NCBI GenBank assembly: GCA_016713525.1
Contig: JADJOZ010000019.1
Coordinates: forward strand, 1-18,614
DNA from: Bacteroidota bacterium
Lineage (GTDB): Bacteria > Bacteroidota > Bacteroidia > AKYH767-A > OLB10
Length of the DNA: 18,614 bases
Reading direction: 5' to 3'
Each line of letters starts with the position of its first letter. Positions within the stretch are counted from its first letter, which is position 1. The position numbers were made by a program, and so were the translations under genes. The notes beneath the pieces were generated by a model, which was given only the letters and a program-made list of their open reading frames with translations, made no database searches and was not told the DNA's origin. Below are positions 9,004 through 17,169 of the stretch, piece by piece.

Positions 9004-10742
9004 ATGAAAAAATATAGATTTAAGAGTTTCGCTTTAGGTTGTTTAATTATGATATCGGCCTCTGATCTTTCAAAGGCACAGGTTTCTTTTCAATGGGCCA
9101 GGCATTTTGAGGAATTAATCTCATCGAGGGTTATGCAATTGCAGTTGACAACTCAGGAAATGTTTATACTTCCGGTGTTTTTTCTGGTACGGTTGATTTT
9201 GATCCGGGATCCGGGGTTGCCAATTTAACTTCAGCGGGATTTCAGGATATATTTATTTCTAAGTTAGATGCTTCAGGCAATTTTGTCTGGGCTAAACAAA
9301 TGGGAGGAGCTGAGTTTGATTTTGGAATTTCAGTGGAAGTAGACGCTGCAGGGAATGTTTATACCACAGGTGCTTTTTCAGGAACGGTAGATTTTGATCC
9401 GGGAGTTGGTGCCAGTAATTTAACTTCTTTCGGAAGTAGCGATATTTATGTTTCAAATTGGATCCATCCGGAAATTTTATTTGGGTGAAGCAATTGGGCG
9501 GTATTGATTATGAACAAGCCAATTCAATTGTATTAGATCCTTCAGGGAACATATTCATAACAGGAACATTTGAAGGTACCGCAGATTTCGATCCAGGATC
9601 CGGAACTAATAATTTAACTCCTGTCGCGGGAGGTGATGTTTATATTTGTAAATTGGATGCTTCAGGAAATTTTGGATGGGTTAAGCAAATTGGCGGCAAT
9701 GGATTCGATTTCTGTGGTTCACTTGATATAGATGCTTCCGGTAATTTATACTTTGCAGGAGCGTTTGAAGGTTCTGTTGATTTTGATCCGGGAGCAGGAA
9801 ATACCACTTTAACAGCAGCTGGTTTCAGTGATTCATTTGTTTCTAAATTAGATGCATCAGGGAATTTTATATGGGCCCGGAATTTTAGTGGTGCCGATTA
9901 TGAGACAGCATTTTCTGTTGCTGTAGATATCTCAGGTAATGTTTTTGTCACAGGGACTTTTGATGGAACATCAGATTTTGATCCGGGTTCCGGAGTCAAC
10001 AATTTAACTTCTGCAGGCTTTCAGGATATTTTTGTTGCCAAAACTAAATGCTTCCGGAAATTTTGTTTGGGCTCATCAATTAGGCAGTGTAGTTGACGAT
10101 TATGGAAATTCTGTAGCGGTGGATGCAACTGGTAATTTATATCTTGCCGGCTATTTTCAGACAACTGTTGATTTCAATCCTGGTGCAGGAACTAATGCCT
10201 TAACATCTTTTGGTGAAAATGACATTTTTGTTGCCAAATTTGACCCTTCAGGTAATTTTGTTTGGGTGAACTGAATGGGAGGTGCTGATTTTGATTATGC
10301 CTATTCTGTTGATGTTGATGCAACCGGAAATATTTACACCACCGGTGGTTTTGGAGACATTGCTGATTTTGATCCGGGGAGCAGGTGTAACTAATTTGAC
10401 AGCTTTAGGACGTGTAAATGCATTCGTACATAAATTGAGTGGATCTCCTTGGATGTTAATGAATATGCTACCGGTCAATTTCCAGTTATTTACCCAAACC
10501 CTAATAATTCCGGTTTGTTTACAATTGTTTTACAGGAAGAAGTGAAAATAACTATTACGGATGCATCAGGAAGATGGGTAATGACGAAAATGTTTGCAGC
10601 CGGTGAAAATACTTTGTTTTTAAAGGATCAGCCAAATGGGTTTTACTTTCTTCAATTGTGGAATGATAGTCAGGTTTTGAATTATAAACTGGTTCCTAAA
10701 CAGATAATTTTGTTTCCTGGCTATTTGAGTACTTCCATTTGA
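9004..10742 (+). CDS. Secreted SBBP-repeat protein with T9SS type A sorting tail (frameshifted)
   Basis: About 579 codons over joined frames. MKKYRFKSFALGCLIMISAS starts a signal peptide ending near LSKAQ. It is followed by about seven tandem SBBP-type repeats of about 65 residues, each reading roughly SGNFVWAKQ-GG, then DASGNVYTTGAFSGTVDFDP, G-G--NLTS-G, D-FVSKLD. The linker VNEYATGQFPVIYPNPNN opens the C-terminal sorting domain (TIGR04183 type), then KITITDASGRWVMTKMF and NGFYFLQLWNDSQVLNYKLV. The protein is expected to cross the outer membrane by type IX secretion and to be anchored or released; SBBP repeats are predicted to form a beta-propeller. Acidic DFDPG turns may bind calcium (inference). 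Indels lie near 9115, 9465, 10045, 10275, 10380 and 10450; the true stop could be a few codons before 10742. Confidence 0.9.
9120..10420 (+). repeat. Seven degenerate ~195-bp coding repeats
   Basis: Equivalent 'GG' and 'DFDPG' codons recur about every 195 bases (for example the F-V/I-W motif near 9282 and 9476). They correspond to the protein repeats of the T9SS cargo and are divergent at DNA level. Confidence 0.8.
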
Positions 10743-11060
10743 TTTGATTGTGGCATTTTTGGAAAAGTAAATTTCTTCAAATACAGTTATTTCTGATTGA
10801 ACACCGAAAATCTGTTCTAATTTGATAAATTTATGGGAAGACAAAGCAAACGGCTGATTAGAATTGTCCGTGAAAACGCCAAACTTGCACCATCCAAAAA
10901 GATCCGTATAGTTTATGCGAATAACGATAATTTGATGGTGAGAGCGGAAAGCTTATCAAACTGAGATGTATTTAATTTAGGTTATGCAGATCCCCTCTGT
11001 AGCGATGGCAGTAATAATCACCAAAAATAATTTATAAAGCAATCTTCCAGACTACAAACC
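10743..11060 (+). other. Intergenic stretch with one small ORF
   Basis: Besides the 43-codon frame at 10833, nothing else is supportable between the repeat-protein gene and the palindromic repeat block. Confidence 0.4.
10833..10964 (+). CDS. Small basic ORF, unassigned
   Basis: An uninterrupted 43-residue frame starting MGRQSKRLIRIVRENAKLAP and continuing to VRAESLSN. It is very basic at the N-terminus. It could be a small protein, the first part of a longer gene cut by an indel, or chance. The neighbouring bases in other frames do not extend it clearly. No family recognised. Confidence 0.25.
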   Translation: MGRQSKRLIRIVRENAKLAPSKKIRIVYANNDNLMVRAESLSN

Positions 11061-11286
11061 ACCAAACCATCAAATCAGCACCCATTCGATCCGCCAGCCG
11101 GCGGACTCAGGGACAATAATCACCACCCCTCGACTCCGCTCTGGGCAAGAATTACCAAACCATCAAATCAGCACATTAGCAAATCAGCACCCATCTGATC
11201 CGCCAGCCGGCGGACTCAGGGAAAATAATCACCACCCCTCGACTCCGCTCTGGGCACCCATTCGACTATCCTCAGGGCACCCATTC
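11061..11286. repeat. GC-rich palindromic intergenic repeat block, left of the IS
   Basis: Two copies of a roughly 90-base composite unit begin at 11061 and 11153. Each holds an 'ACCAAACCATCAAATCAGCAC' type lead (core CATCAAATCAGCAC), a perfect palindrome TCCGCC-AGCC-GGCGGA (11090-11105 and 11199-11214), and a 'CCCTCGACTCCGCTCTGGGC' box. Two short GGGCACCCATTC boxes follow at 11252-11263 and 11275-11286. The block is much richer in GC than its surroundings. Similar boxes appear right of the IS. The repeats look like dispersed REP-like elements of Bacteroidota genomes. Confidence 0.8.
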
Positions 11287-11380
11287 CTTTGGACCTTCAA
11301 AGAAACATTTAAACAAAAAAATATTGTTTTTGAAATGGGGGTTCTAGGGGGGTTGATAACTTCTTAAGTTGTTAATAAAT

Positions 11381-11524
11381 TTGAAATTAAACAGCAGGGT
11401 GAACTTGGCACCCTTCTAGTCTTTAAAGGACTTTAAGTCGTATTAGACCCTGCTGTTAATTTCAATGCTCTAGGTCCAACTAGAATTATTCTTTGTCTCA
11501 CCAAAGGTTTTAGACAAGAGCATT
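11381..11524 (+). ncRNA. Predicted bridge RNA of the IS110 element
   Basis: Two stem-loops lie in the left non-coding end. Loop 1: bases 11381-11400 pair with 11447-11465 (about 19 base pairs with one bulge, containing AACAGCAGGGT / ACCCTGCTGTT). It encloses GGCACCCTTC (11407-11416) and AAGTCG (11435-11440). Loop 2: AATGCTC (11464-11470) pairs with GAGCATT (11518-11524), and inside it TTGTCT (11493-11498) pairs with AGACAA (11512-11517). It encloses CCAAAGG (11501-11507). By analogy with IS621, loop 1 would bind target DNA and loop 2 donor DNA, and the transposase would bring them together. The two stems share a few bases at 11464-11465, and exact RNA ends are not known. The structure is seen; the role is inferred from the family. 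Confidence 0.65.
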
Positions 11525-11553
11525 TATTATGAACTATTTAACAATACAAAGGT

Positions 11554-12546
11554 ATGAAAAAATGGAATTACACAATTGGCATTGACGTATCAAAAAACAC
11601 TTTGGACATTCATTGCGCTGAAATCAATCAACACATTCAAATTAAAAATGGAACGGAGGGATTTAGAGTATTCCTTAAATGGTGCAATACTCATAAAATA
11701 ATTCTAAATCAAAGCTTTATAATAATGGAATATACCGGCGGCTATGAATATAAGCTGATACAGTTTTGTGAATCTAAGCAAATTCAATATTCCAGAATTC
11801 CGGGATTGGAAATAAAGCGCTCCATGGGCATCACCAGAGGAAAAACGGACCAGGTAGATGCTGGTCGAATCGCTCAATATGGTGAAGAAAAACACAAACA
11901 ATTGACTCCAGATCGACCCTTAAACAAAGGTATCATAAAGCTAAAAGAGCTTCTTGGATTCAGGAAAAGAATTGTACGGGAACTGGGAGGATACAAAGCT
12001 TCTCTAAAAGAACGCAAAGCAATGTATCCCGATTTGAAAAAAGATTTAATTTGTAAAACTCTAGAATCAAAAATAAAAGAAAACGAAAAAGTTGTTGCCA
12101 AATTTGATAAAGAATTAATGGACGAAATTCACAAGGATGAGGCAATGAAAACCAATTATGAATTGATTAGAAGTATCAAAGGGATCGGAATGGTAAATGC
12201 GCTAATGACAATTGCTTATACAGAAAACTTTGTCGGCTTCACTAATCCCCGCAGTTACGCAGTGTATGTAGGGGTAGTTCCTTTTGATTATAGTTCAGGT
12301 ACAAGTATCAAAGGACGAAAAAGGGTAAGTTCAATTGCTAACAAAGAACTTAAACAAGAACTTACACAAGCCGCAAGGAGTGCTATTCAATGGGATCCAG
12401 AATTGAAAAGTTATGCAACTAGAAAAATGGCTAATAAAAGCTATGGTGTCGTCTTAAACAATGTAAAATTCAAACTCATCTTACGCATATTTGCTGTAGT
12501 GAAAAGGCAAGAAATGTATGTTGATAACTACAAAAATGCAGCTTAA
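11554..12546 (+). CDS. IS110-family transposase (DEDD_Tnp_IS110 + Transposase_20), intact
   Basis: An intact 330-residue recombinase. The N-terminal RuvC-like domain has GIDVSKNTLDIHC (Asp11), FIIMEYTGGYEYKL (Glu59) and GKTDQVDAGRIAQY (Asp99, Asp102), the DEDD set. A coiled-coil linker spans roughly residues 120-195. The C-terminal Transposase_20 domain has IRSIKGIGMVNALM (helix-hairpin-helix-like), then SYAVYVGVVPFDYSSGTSIK, whose Ser in the YSSG segment is the likely catalytic serine, and ends near RIFAVVKRQEM. It catalyses excision and insertion guided by the bridge RNA. The start MKKWNYTIG at 11554 follows the RNA region by about 30 bases. The lack of any indel, unlike nearly all neighbours, suggests better read support, for example from several genomic copies. 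Confidence 0.95.
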   Translation: MKKWNYTIGIDVSKNTLDIHCAEINQHIQIKNGTEGFRVFLKWCNTHKIILNQSFIIMEYTGGYEYKLIQFCESKQIQYSRIPGLEIKRSMGITRGKTDQVDAGRIAQYGEEKHKQLTPDRPLNKGIIKLKELLGFRKRIVRELGGYKASLKERKAMYPDLKKDLICKTLESKIKENEKVVAKFDKELMDEIHKDEAMKTNYELIRSIKGIGMVNALMTIAYTENFVGFTNPRSYAVYVGVVPFDYSSGTSIKGRKRVSSIANKELKQELTQAARSAIQWDPELKSYATRKMANKSYGVVLNNVKFKLILRIFAVVKRQEMYVDNYKNAA

Positions 12547-12568
12547 ATGATAAATAAACCCCCCCCCC

Positions 12569-12690
12569 TCGGCTACGCTCAGGGACAAGTAATCACCAAA
12601 TTACCAAACCATCAAATCAGCACATTAGCAAATCAGCACCCTTCGACTTCGCTCAGGGCAAGCATCAGCACATTAGCACATTAGCAAATT
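12569..12690. repeat. Palindromic/AT repeat block, right of the IS
   Basis: Continues the family seen at 11061-11286: TCGGCTACGCTCAGGG at 12569-12584, CATCAAATCAGCAC at about 12611, a full GCACCCTTCGACTTCGCTCA box starting at 12636, and a run of degenerate 'AGCACATTAGC' units up to the metG stop. It lacks the TCCGCC-AGCC-GGCGGA palindrome. The box CCCT...AGGG can form an imperfect hairpin that could serve as terminator of metG on the minus strand (inference). Confidence 0.75.
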
Positions 12691-12696
12691 AGCACA

Positions 12697-14785
12697 TCAT
12701 TTCACCGCACTCCCATCTCTCAAACTTTCCGAAGGCATGACAAACACCAGTTTCCCGGTTTCATCTTCAGCCATCAAAATCATCCCTTTCGATTCGATGC
12801 CTTTTTTTTCGGGGCCAGATTTGCCAAGTAAAGTTACCTGTTGTCCGATGATGTTTTCAGGTGCGTAGTGTGCTGCAATACCCGAGACAATAGTGCGTTT
12901 TTCGTCGCCGGTTGATACCAGCAATTTGAGCAGCTTATCGGTTTTTGGAACACGTTCCGCTTCCAGAATGGTGCCTATGCGAATATCCATTTTCATGAAT
13001 TCTTCAAAAGTGGTTTCGGGTTTAGCGGGTTCAGATTTATTTTCAGTTGTTGCCGCTTCTGCTGCCTGAGTGGCAACAATTGCAACTTTGGTTGCAGCAA
13101 GCTTTTCGATTTGTGCTTCAATCGCAGGATCCTCGATTTTATCGAATAATAATGCAGCAGCGTTCAACTGATGTCCTTCCGTTAATAAATTACCAATGGG
13201 ATGATCGTCCCATTGGTGATTATCGATGCCCAGCATATCACGCAATTTTTGCCGGTATGTGGCAAGAAGGGTTCCATCAAAAGTGAAAGGGCACCTGTTA
13301 CTTGCAGTGCAGCATGCAATACCGTTGCTGTTCTATCTGCATCGGTCTTAATCAGTTTCCATGGTTCGAGATCGGCGAGATATTTATTTCCGGCACGGGC
13401 AATGTCCAGGAGCAATGACAAGGCTTCGCGTAAACGATAGCGTTCGATACTCTCACCTATTTGCTTTTGGTATCTGCAATAAAGTTAATCAGCGTATTTC
13501 CAACTTCCGTATAATTTCCTTTGGCAGAACTTTTCCTCCATAGTAATTTCCGGTCAATACCAATGTGCGGTTCACGAAATTACCAAGGATAGCAACAAGT
13601 TCACTGTTGTTACGAGCCTGAAAATCACGCCAGGTAAAATCGTTGTCTTTGTTTCAGGAGCTGTTGCAATGAGTGTATATCTCAACACATCCTGCTTGCC
13701 GGGAAAATCGTTGAGGTATTCGTGTAACCACACTGCCCAATTGCGGGAAGTGGAAATTTTATCGCCTTCTAAATTTAAAAATTTATTGGCTGGAACATTT
13801 TCCGGCACAACATATCCGCCATGTGCTTTTAAGATAGCAGGAAGATGATGCAATGGAAAACGATATTATCTTTCCAATGAAATGAATTAGTCGTGAATCA
13901 GGATTTTCCAATAGTTCCCATTATCGGGTAGTAATTCGCGGGTTGCAGAGATGTAATCCGATAGGTGCATCAAACCACACATAAAGCACTTTTCCTTCTG
14001 CTCCGGGAATAGGAACCGGCACACCCCAATCGAGATCGCGGGTCATGGCACGGTTGAAGTCCATCGCCGGCATCTAACCACGATTTACATTGGCCGTAGA
14101 CATTCGGGTTTCCAATCGTTTTTATGACCTACTAAAATATATTCACGCAACCAGGGAGCATAATCGTTGAGAGGTAAAAACCAATGTTTGGTTTCACGCA
14201 TCACCGGCTTGCTGCCACTTAGTTTCGAACGTGGGTTAATGAGATCGGAGGGGCTCAAAGAACTTCCGCAGTTTTCGCACTGATCACCATAAGCTTTTCA
14301 TTTCCACATTTAGGACAAGTACCTTCAATATACCGATCAGCCAAAAACTGTTTTGCTTCTTCATCATAATATTGTTCGGTAACCTGTTCGGTAAATTTTC
14401 CGGTATCGTAGAGTTGTTTAAAAAATCCTGAAGCAGTTTCGTGATGTTTTTATTCGAGGTGCGTGGTAAATATCGAATGATATTCCAAATTCAGCGAACG
14501 AATCACCCATCATTTTGTGATACTTATCTACCACTTGCTGTGGTGAAATTCCTTCAGCTTTGCTTTGATGGTAATAGGAACTCCATGCTCATCGGAGCCA
14601 CAAATAAATTTTACATCTTCACCTTTCAGACGCATATAGCGAAAAAAAAACATCGGCAGGGAATATAACATCCCGCAAGGTGGCCAATATGTACGGGACC
14701 ATTGGCATAGGGAAGAGCCGGCGGTAACAAGAATCGCAGTATGGGTCTACAAAGGTTAGTTTTGCAGGGGCTTTTGTTTTACCAT
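12697..14785 (-). CDS. metG: Methionyl-tRNA synthetase with C-terminal tRNA-binding domain (frameshifted)
   Basis: Charges tRNA-Met with methionine using ATP in the cytoplasm. Read on the minus strand: GPVHIGHLAG (class I HIGH signature, 14700-14675); ICGSDEHGVPITIKA; a zinc knuckle CPKCGNEK with a second CENC pair (about 14325-14270); VPVPIPGAEGKVLYVWFDAP; GDKISTSRNWAVW (KMSKS equivalent, around 13766-13741). The anticodon-binding domain then has YLADLEPWKLIKTD and LSLLMEPFLPHT. The last frame (13245-12697) holds FEEFMKMDIRIGTILEAERV and ends DGSAVK, an EMAP/Trbp111-type dimerising tRNA-binding domain. Total is about 696 codons, normal for Bacteroidota. The ATG at 14785 or the one at 14790 could be the start. 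More than ten indels break it; an essential gene in this state argues strongly for sequencing error. Confidence 0.95.
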
Positions 14786-14800
14786 CCCATTTTTGAGTCC

Positions 14801-14808
14801 CAAAGATA
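14801..14808 (-). promoter_or_regulatory. Candidate -7 box of metG
   Basis: Minus strand TATCTTTG fits TAnnTTTG and lies about 15 bases before the proposed metG start, which would leave almost no leader. No properly spaced -33 box was found. Confidence 0.35.
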
Positions 14809-14981
14809 CAGAAACAAGTCGGATTAATTTTGGTTGTGTCAGGTTGTTTGATTCATTTCGGAAAATAAAGTGTATGGTTAAGATGATGTTCTTTATAATT
14901 GATATACAGTTAGTTGCAAGGTTAAATATTTTCGTTCATAACTCCCTTTGCGGGAAGTACAAATGAAACTGGAAAGAAAAT

Positions 14982-14989
14982 TACCTTTG
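14982..14989 (+). promoter_or_regulatory. Candidate -7 box of the LD-carboxypeptidase gene
   Basis: TACCTTTG fits TAnnTTTG just before the coding frame that opens near 14998, giving a nearly leaderless transcript. metG and this gene are divergent, and both boxes lie within about 180 bases. Confidence 0.35.
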
Positions 14990-14997
14990 TAATTATC

Positions 14998-15878
14998 CTG
15001 AATACGCCACCTCTTTTAGTTCCCGGAAGTAAAATCGAAATTGTTGCTCGGCCCGCAAAGTGAGTCCAAGAAATGCAGCCTGCCATTGATCAGTTCATCA
15101 ATGGGGATTTGAGGTTGCAAAAAGGTATGTATTTTTATGAACAGGACCATCAGTTTGCCGGAACCGATCAGCAACACTGGGCCGATTTGCAGATGATGCT
15201 GGATGATCCTTCGGTAAATGCTGTTTTGTTTGCCCGCGGCGGTTATGGTTGCGCACGTATAATCGATAAACTCGATTTTAGCGGTTCATGCGATCACCAA
15301 AATGGTTGATTGGGTTCAGTGATTTTACTGCTCTTCATTCGCACGTAAACCGTCATTGTAAAATTGAAACCATGCATGCACCTATGGCATTTAATTTTCC
15401 AACCACACCTGCACACTCTTGAAAAAGTAAAACAACTTTTAACGGGACATGCAGGTAGTTACGATATGAGTCCCTCGATTTTGAATCGCCTGGGTAAAGT
15501 GCAGGGTGAGCTGGTGGGTGGTAATTTGTCGCTGCTATATGCTATGGCCGGCACCGATTCTGATTTGTTGACTAAAGGTAAAATATTATTTCTGGAAGAT
15601 CTCGATGAGTATTTGTATCATATCGACAGGATGATGATTAATTTGAAGCACCCAAAAGCTAACATGTTAAAGGGACTTGTTGTTGGTGGTATGTCGGCAA
15701 TGCGTGACAATACCATTCCTTTGGGAAGTCGGCTGAAGAAATTATTTTGGATGCTGTGAAAGAATACGATTACCCTGTATGTTTTGGAATGCCGTCCGGA
15801 CATGTTACCGATAATCACCCATTGGTTTTAGGGCGAAAAATAAAATTGGTAGTGGGGAAAAGAACGATTTCTTTGTAA
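14998..15878 (+). CDS. ldcA: LD-carboxypeptidase, peptidase family S66 (frameshifted)
   Basis: Removes the terminal D-Ala from muropeptide tetrapeptides during peptidoglycan recycling. Joined frames give TPPLLVPGSKIEIVA, then MQPAIDQFINGDLRLQ, VNAVLFARGGYGCARIIDKL, IGFSDFTALH (proposed nucleophile Ser, about 15310-15340), and METMHAPMAF in a corrected reading. Then come VQGELVGGNLSLLYAMAGT (proposed catalytic Glu region, about 15500), LFLEDLDEYLYHIDRMM, CFGMPSGHVTDNHPLVLG (catalytic His, about 15800) and a TAA at 15876-15878. About 293 codons, normal for S66. The frame opens with CTG at 14998 where an ATG is expected, so the start is probably damaged by an error. Indels near 15060, 15295, 15410 and 15735. 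Confidence 0.9.
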
Positions 15879-15925
15879 ATTTACATCGTTAATTATTTTT
15901 TATTCATTTTTCAAATGTTTTTCTT

Positions 15926-16290
15926 ATGGCAGAACACAACGAATTGGGCAAGACCGGTGAAGAAATTGCGGTCGAATTTTTGCGATCGAATGGTTAACAA
16001 TATCAGATCAGGCTCGGCGGTCAGTGAATCTCGGCAATTCAGATATTAGTGCCGCCTTATGGCAATCACGATATGATTTGTAACGGTAGTCGGTTACATG
16101 CGACGGAATATTTTATTTATGGACTTGCTTGATGATACCATCAGCGGAAAAATTAAACATTTGTAATGGAGCAGCCGACAATACATGCGAAATCAAAAAT
16201 GATCCAAGGTGCGGCAGACCCCAATACCATCTTATATGGCCAGGAAATTCGTCGAACTTTTCCGATGATTTAATGCCTCTGAAGAGCTGA
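15926..16290 (+). CDS. YraN-like (UPF0102) protein, badly damaged sequence
   Basis: The first 23 codons from the ATG at 15926 read MAEHNELGKTGEEIAVEFLR SNG, an excellent match in character to the N-terminus of YraN/UPF0102 nuclease-fold proteins. After a stop at about 15995 no frame clearly continues the expected catalytic part (E-x-D-L-I ... V-F-V-E-V-K). A short frame near 16166 reads MEQPTIHAKSKMIQGAADP but is not recognisable as YraN. The end coordinate is a guess from family length (about 120 residues). Either the consensus is very poor here or the gene is disrupted. LD-carboxypeptidase lies 47 bases upstream on the same strand. Confidence 0.45.
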
Positions 16291-16333
16291 GATGTTACTT
16301 ACCCAGCACTATTCGGGTTAAAATTTAATTTCT

Positions 16334-17089
16334 ATGAGCGTGAAATCGCTTTAAAAATTATTAGAAGCCGTAATCGAATCACAATTAAAGCCTTTGGTAT
16401 GGTGTGGAATCATGCCATAGCCTAGGCGCCTCAATGATTTTATTCGGGAAATTTACGTTTTAGATGTTCCCAATTTTATTGTTCTTGTGTCACCAACTGT
16501 ATCAAACTTTTAAAAAAACTCTAATTTGATAGAATCTAAACTGCGAATTTTCTACTATTTTTCGACCTTTTTTACCATTCTCAAATCCAGTCAGAAAAAA
16601 GCAGTAATTTCCGGATTTTCCCTAATGAAGACGTTTTTCTGAGTTCCCGGCTGTTAACGGTCGAGGGGGCTTTTGAGATTTCTTTTGTAAAACGAAGGGG
16701 GATTCACGCCTGATCATTCGAAGAAGCGTAATTCGTTAATTCAGCATGGGCTCAACCTGGACTTGGAAAAAGACAGTGCTCGCACCTGCTTGATATGTTC
16801 GGAAGGCGGTATCGTTTTCTCGATACAGGAATGGACGTGGCCAAAAACTGTTTTATCTACTTCGGCTTGAGACCATTTTAATGTCAAATGGTGATTTTCG
16901 AATAAAAAACCGTTGGATGAAATTGATCGGCTGCATACAAGTTGGCCGGAAATAGGTAACAAATTACAAGATCACCCGTCGAATATGATTGTGAAAAATG
17001 TTTCTGCAAAGGTAAGTATAATGTCCTTAACGGTTTTCGATAATCACACACAGATTCGGCTGACCACATTGAAGGATGTAGCAATTTAG
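16334..17089 (+). CDS. Unassigned protein gene, heavily frameshifted
   Basis: Protein-like segments follow each other in changing frames on the plus strand. From the ATG at 16334: MSVKSL, KLLEAVIESQLKPL, RRLNDFIREIYVLDVPNFIV (from about 16425), RIFPNEDVFLSSRLLTVEGA (about 16613), PDHSKKRNSLIQHGLNLDLE (about 16708), ICSEGGIVFSIQEWTWPKTV, KPLDEIDRLHTSWPEIGNKL (about 16907), and VKNVSAKVSIMSLTVFDNHT, ending TLKDVAI with a TAG at 17087-17089. Together they would make about 250 residues between the YraN-like gene and the pseudouridine synthase. I do not recognise a family. The minus-strand frames here look like shadows. It could also be two shorter genes. Confidence 0.35.
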
Positions 17090-17156
17090 ATGACAAGATA
17101 CTCTGACTGTTTTATTAATGTCTGTATTTGACAGTCTGGCGTCATTTGCAATTTCG

Positions 17157-17164
17157 TACCTTTG
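17157..17164 (+). promoter_or_regulatory. Candidate -7 box of the pseudouridine synthase gene
   Basis: TACCTTTG fits TAnnTTTG and precedes the first lysine-rich codons of the next gene. TTTG at 17127-17130 is a possible -33 element with a 26-base gap, longer than usual. Confidence 0.35.
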
Positions 17165-17169
17165 CACCT

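Larger units (their letters stand above)
11287..12568 (+). mobile_element. IS110-family insertion sequence with 5' bridge-RNA region
   Basis: The element holds one DEDD transposase gene, a 267-base non-coding left end and a very short right end, the layout of the IS110 group (bridge RNA upstream of tnpA). Ends were placed by comparing flanks with the interrupted repeat. The left flank GGGCACCCATTC stops at 11286 where the parallel copy at 11252 continues GACT. The right flank resumes TCGGCTACGCTCAGGG at 12569. A TC at both flanks (11285-11286, 12569-12570) would be the core dinucleotide; there is no terminal inverted repeat or longer target duplication, as expected for IS110. A CT core shifted by one base at the right is also possible because of the C10 tract at 12559-12568. 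Confidence 0.75.

Noticed and set aside
11061..11286. Regular repeats as a CRISPR array
   Set aside because: Unit lengths are irregular, the 'spacers' are themselves repeated, and no cas genes are present.
11342..11356. CTAGGGGGG as the left end of the IS
   Set aside because: It does not match the flank comparison or the donor-guide complement; the end at 11287 explains both.
13047..13543. Plus-strand ORFs inside metG
   Set aside because: They are antisense shadows of the clearly recognised synthetase.
12697..14785. metG and neighbours as pseudogenes
   Set aside because: Lengths, motifs and domain order are complete when frames are joined, and metG is essential; random decay would also remove motifs.
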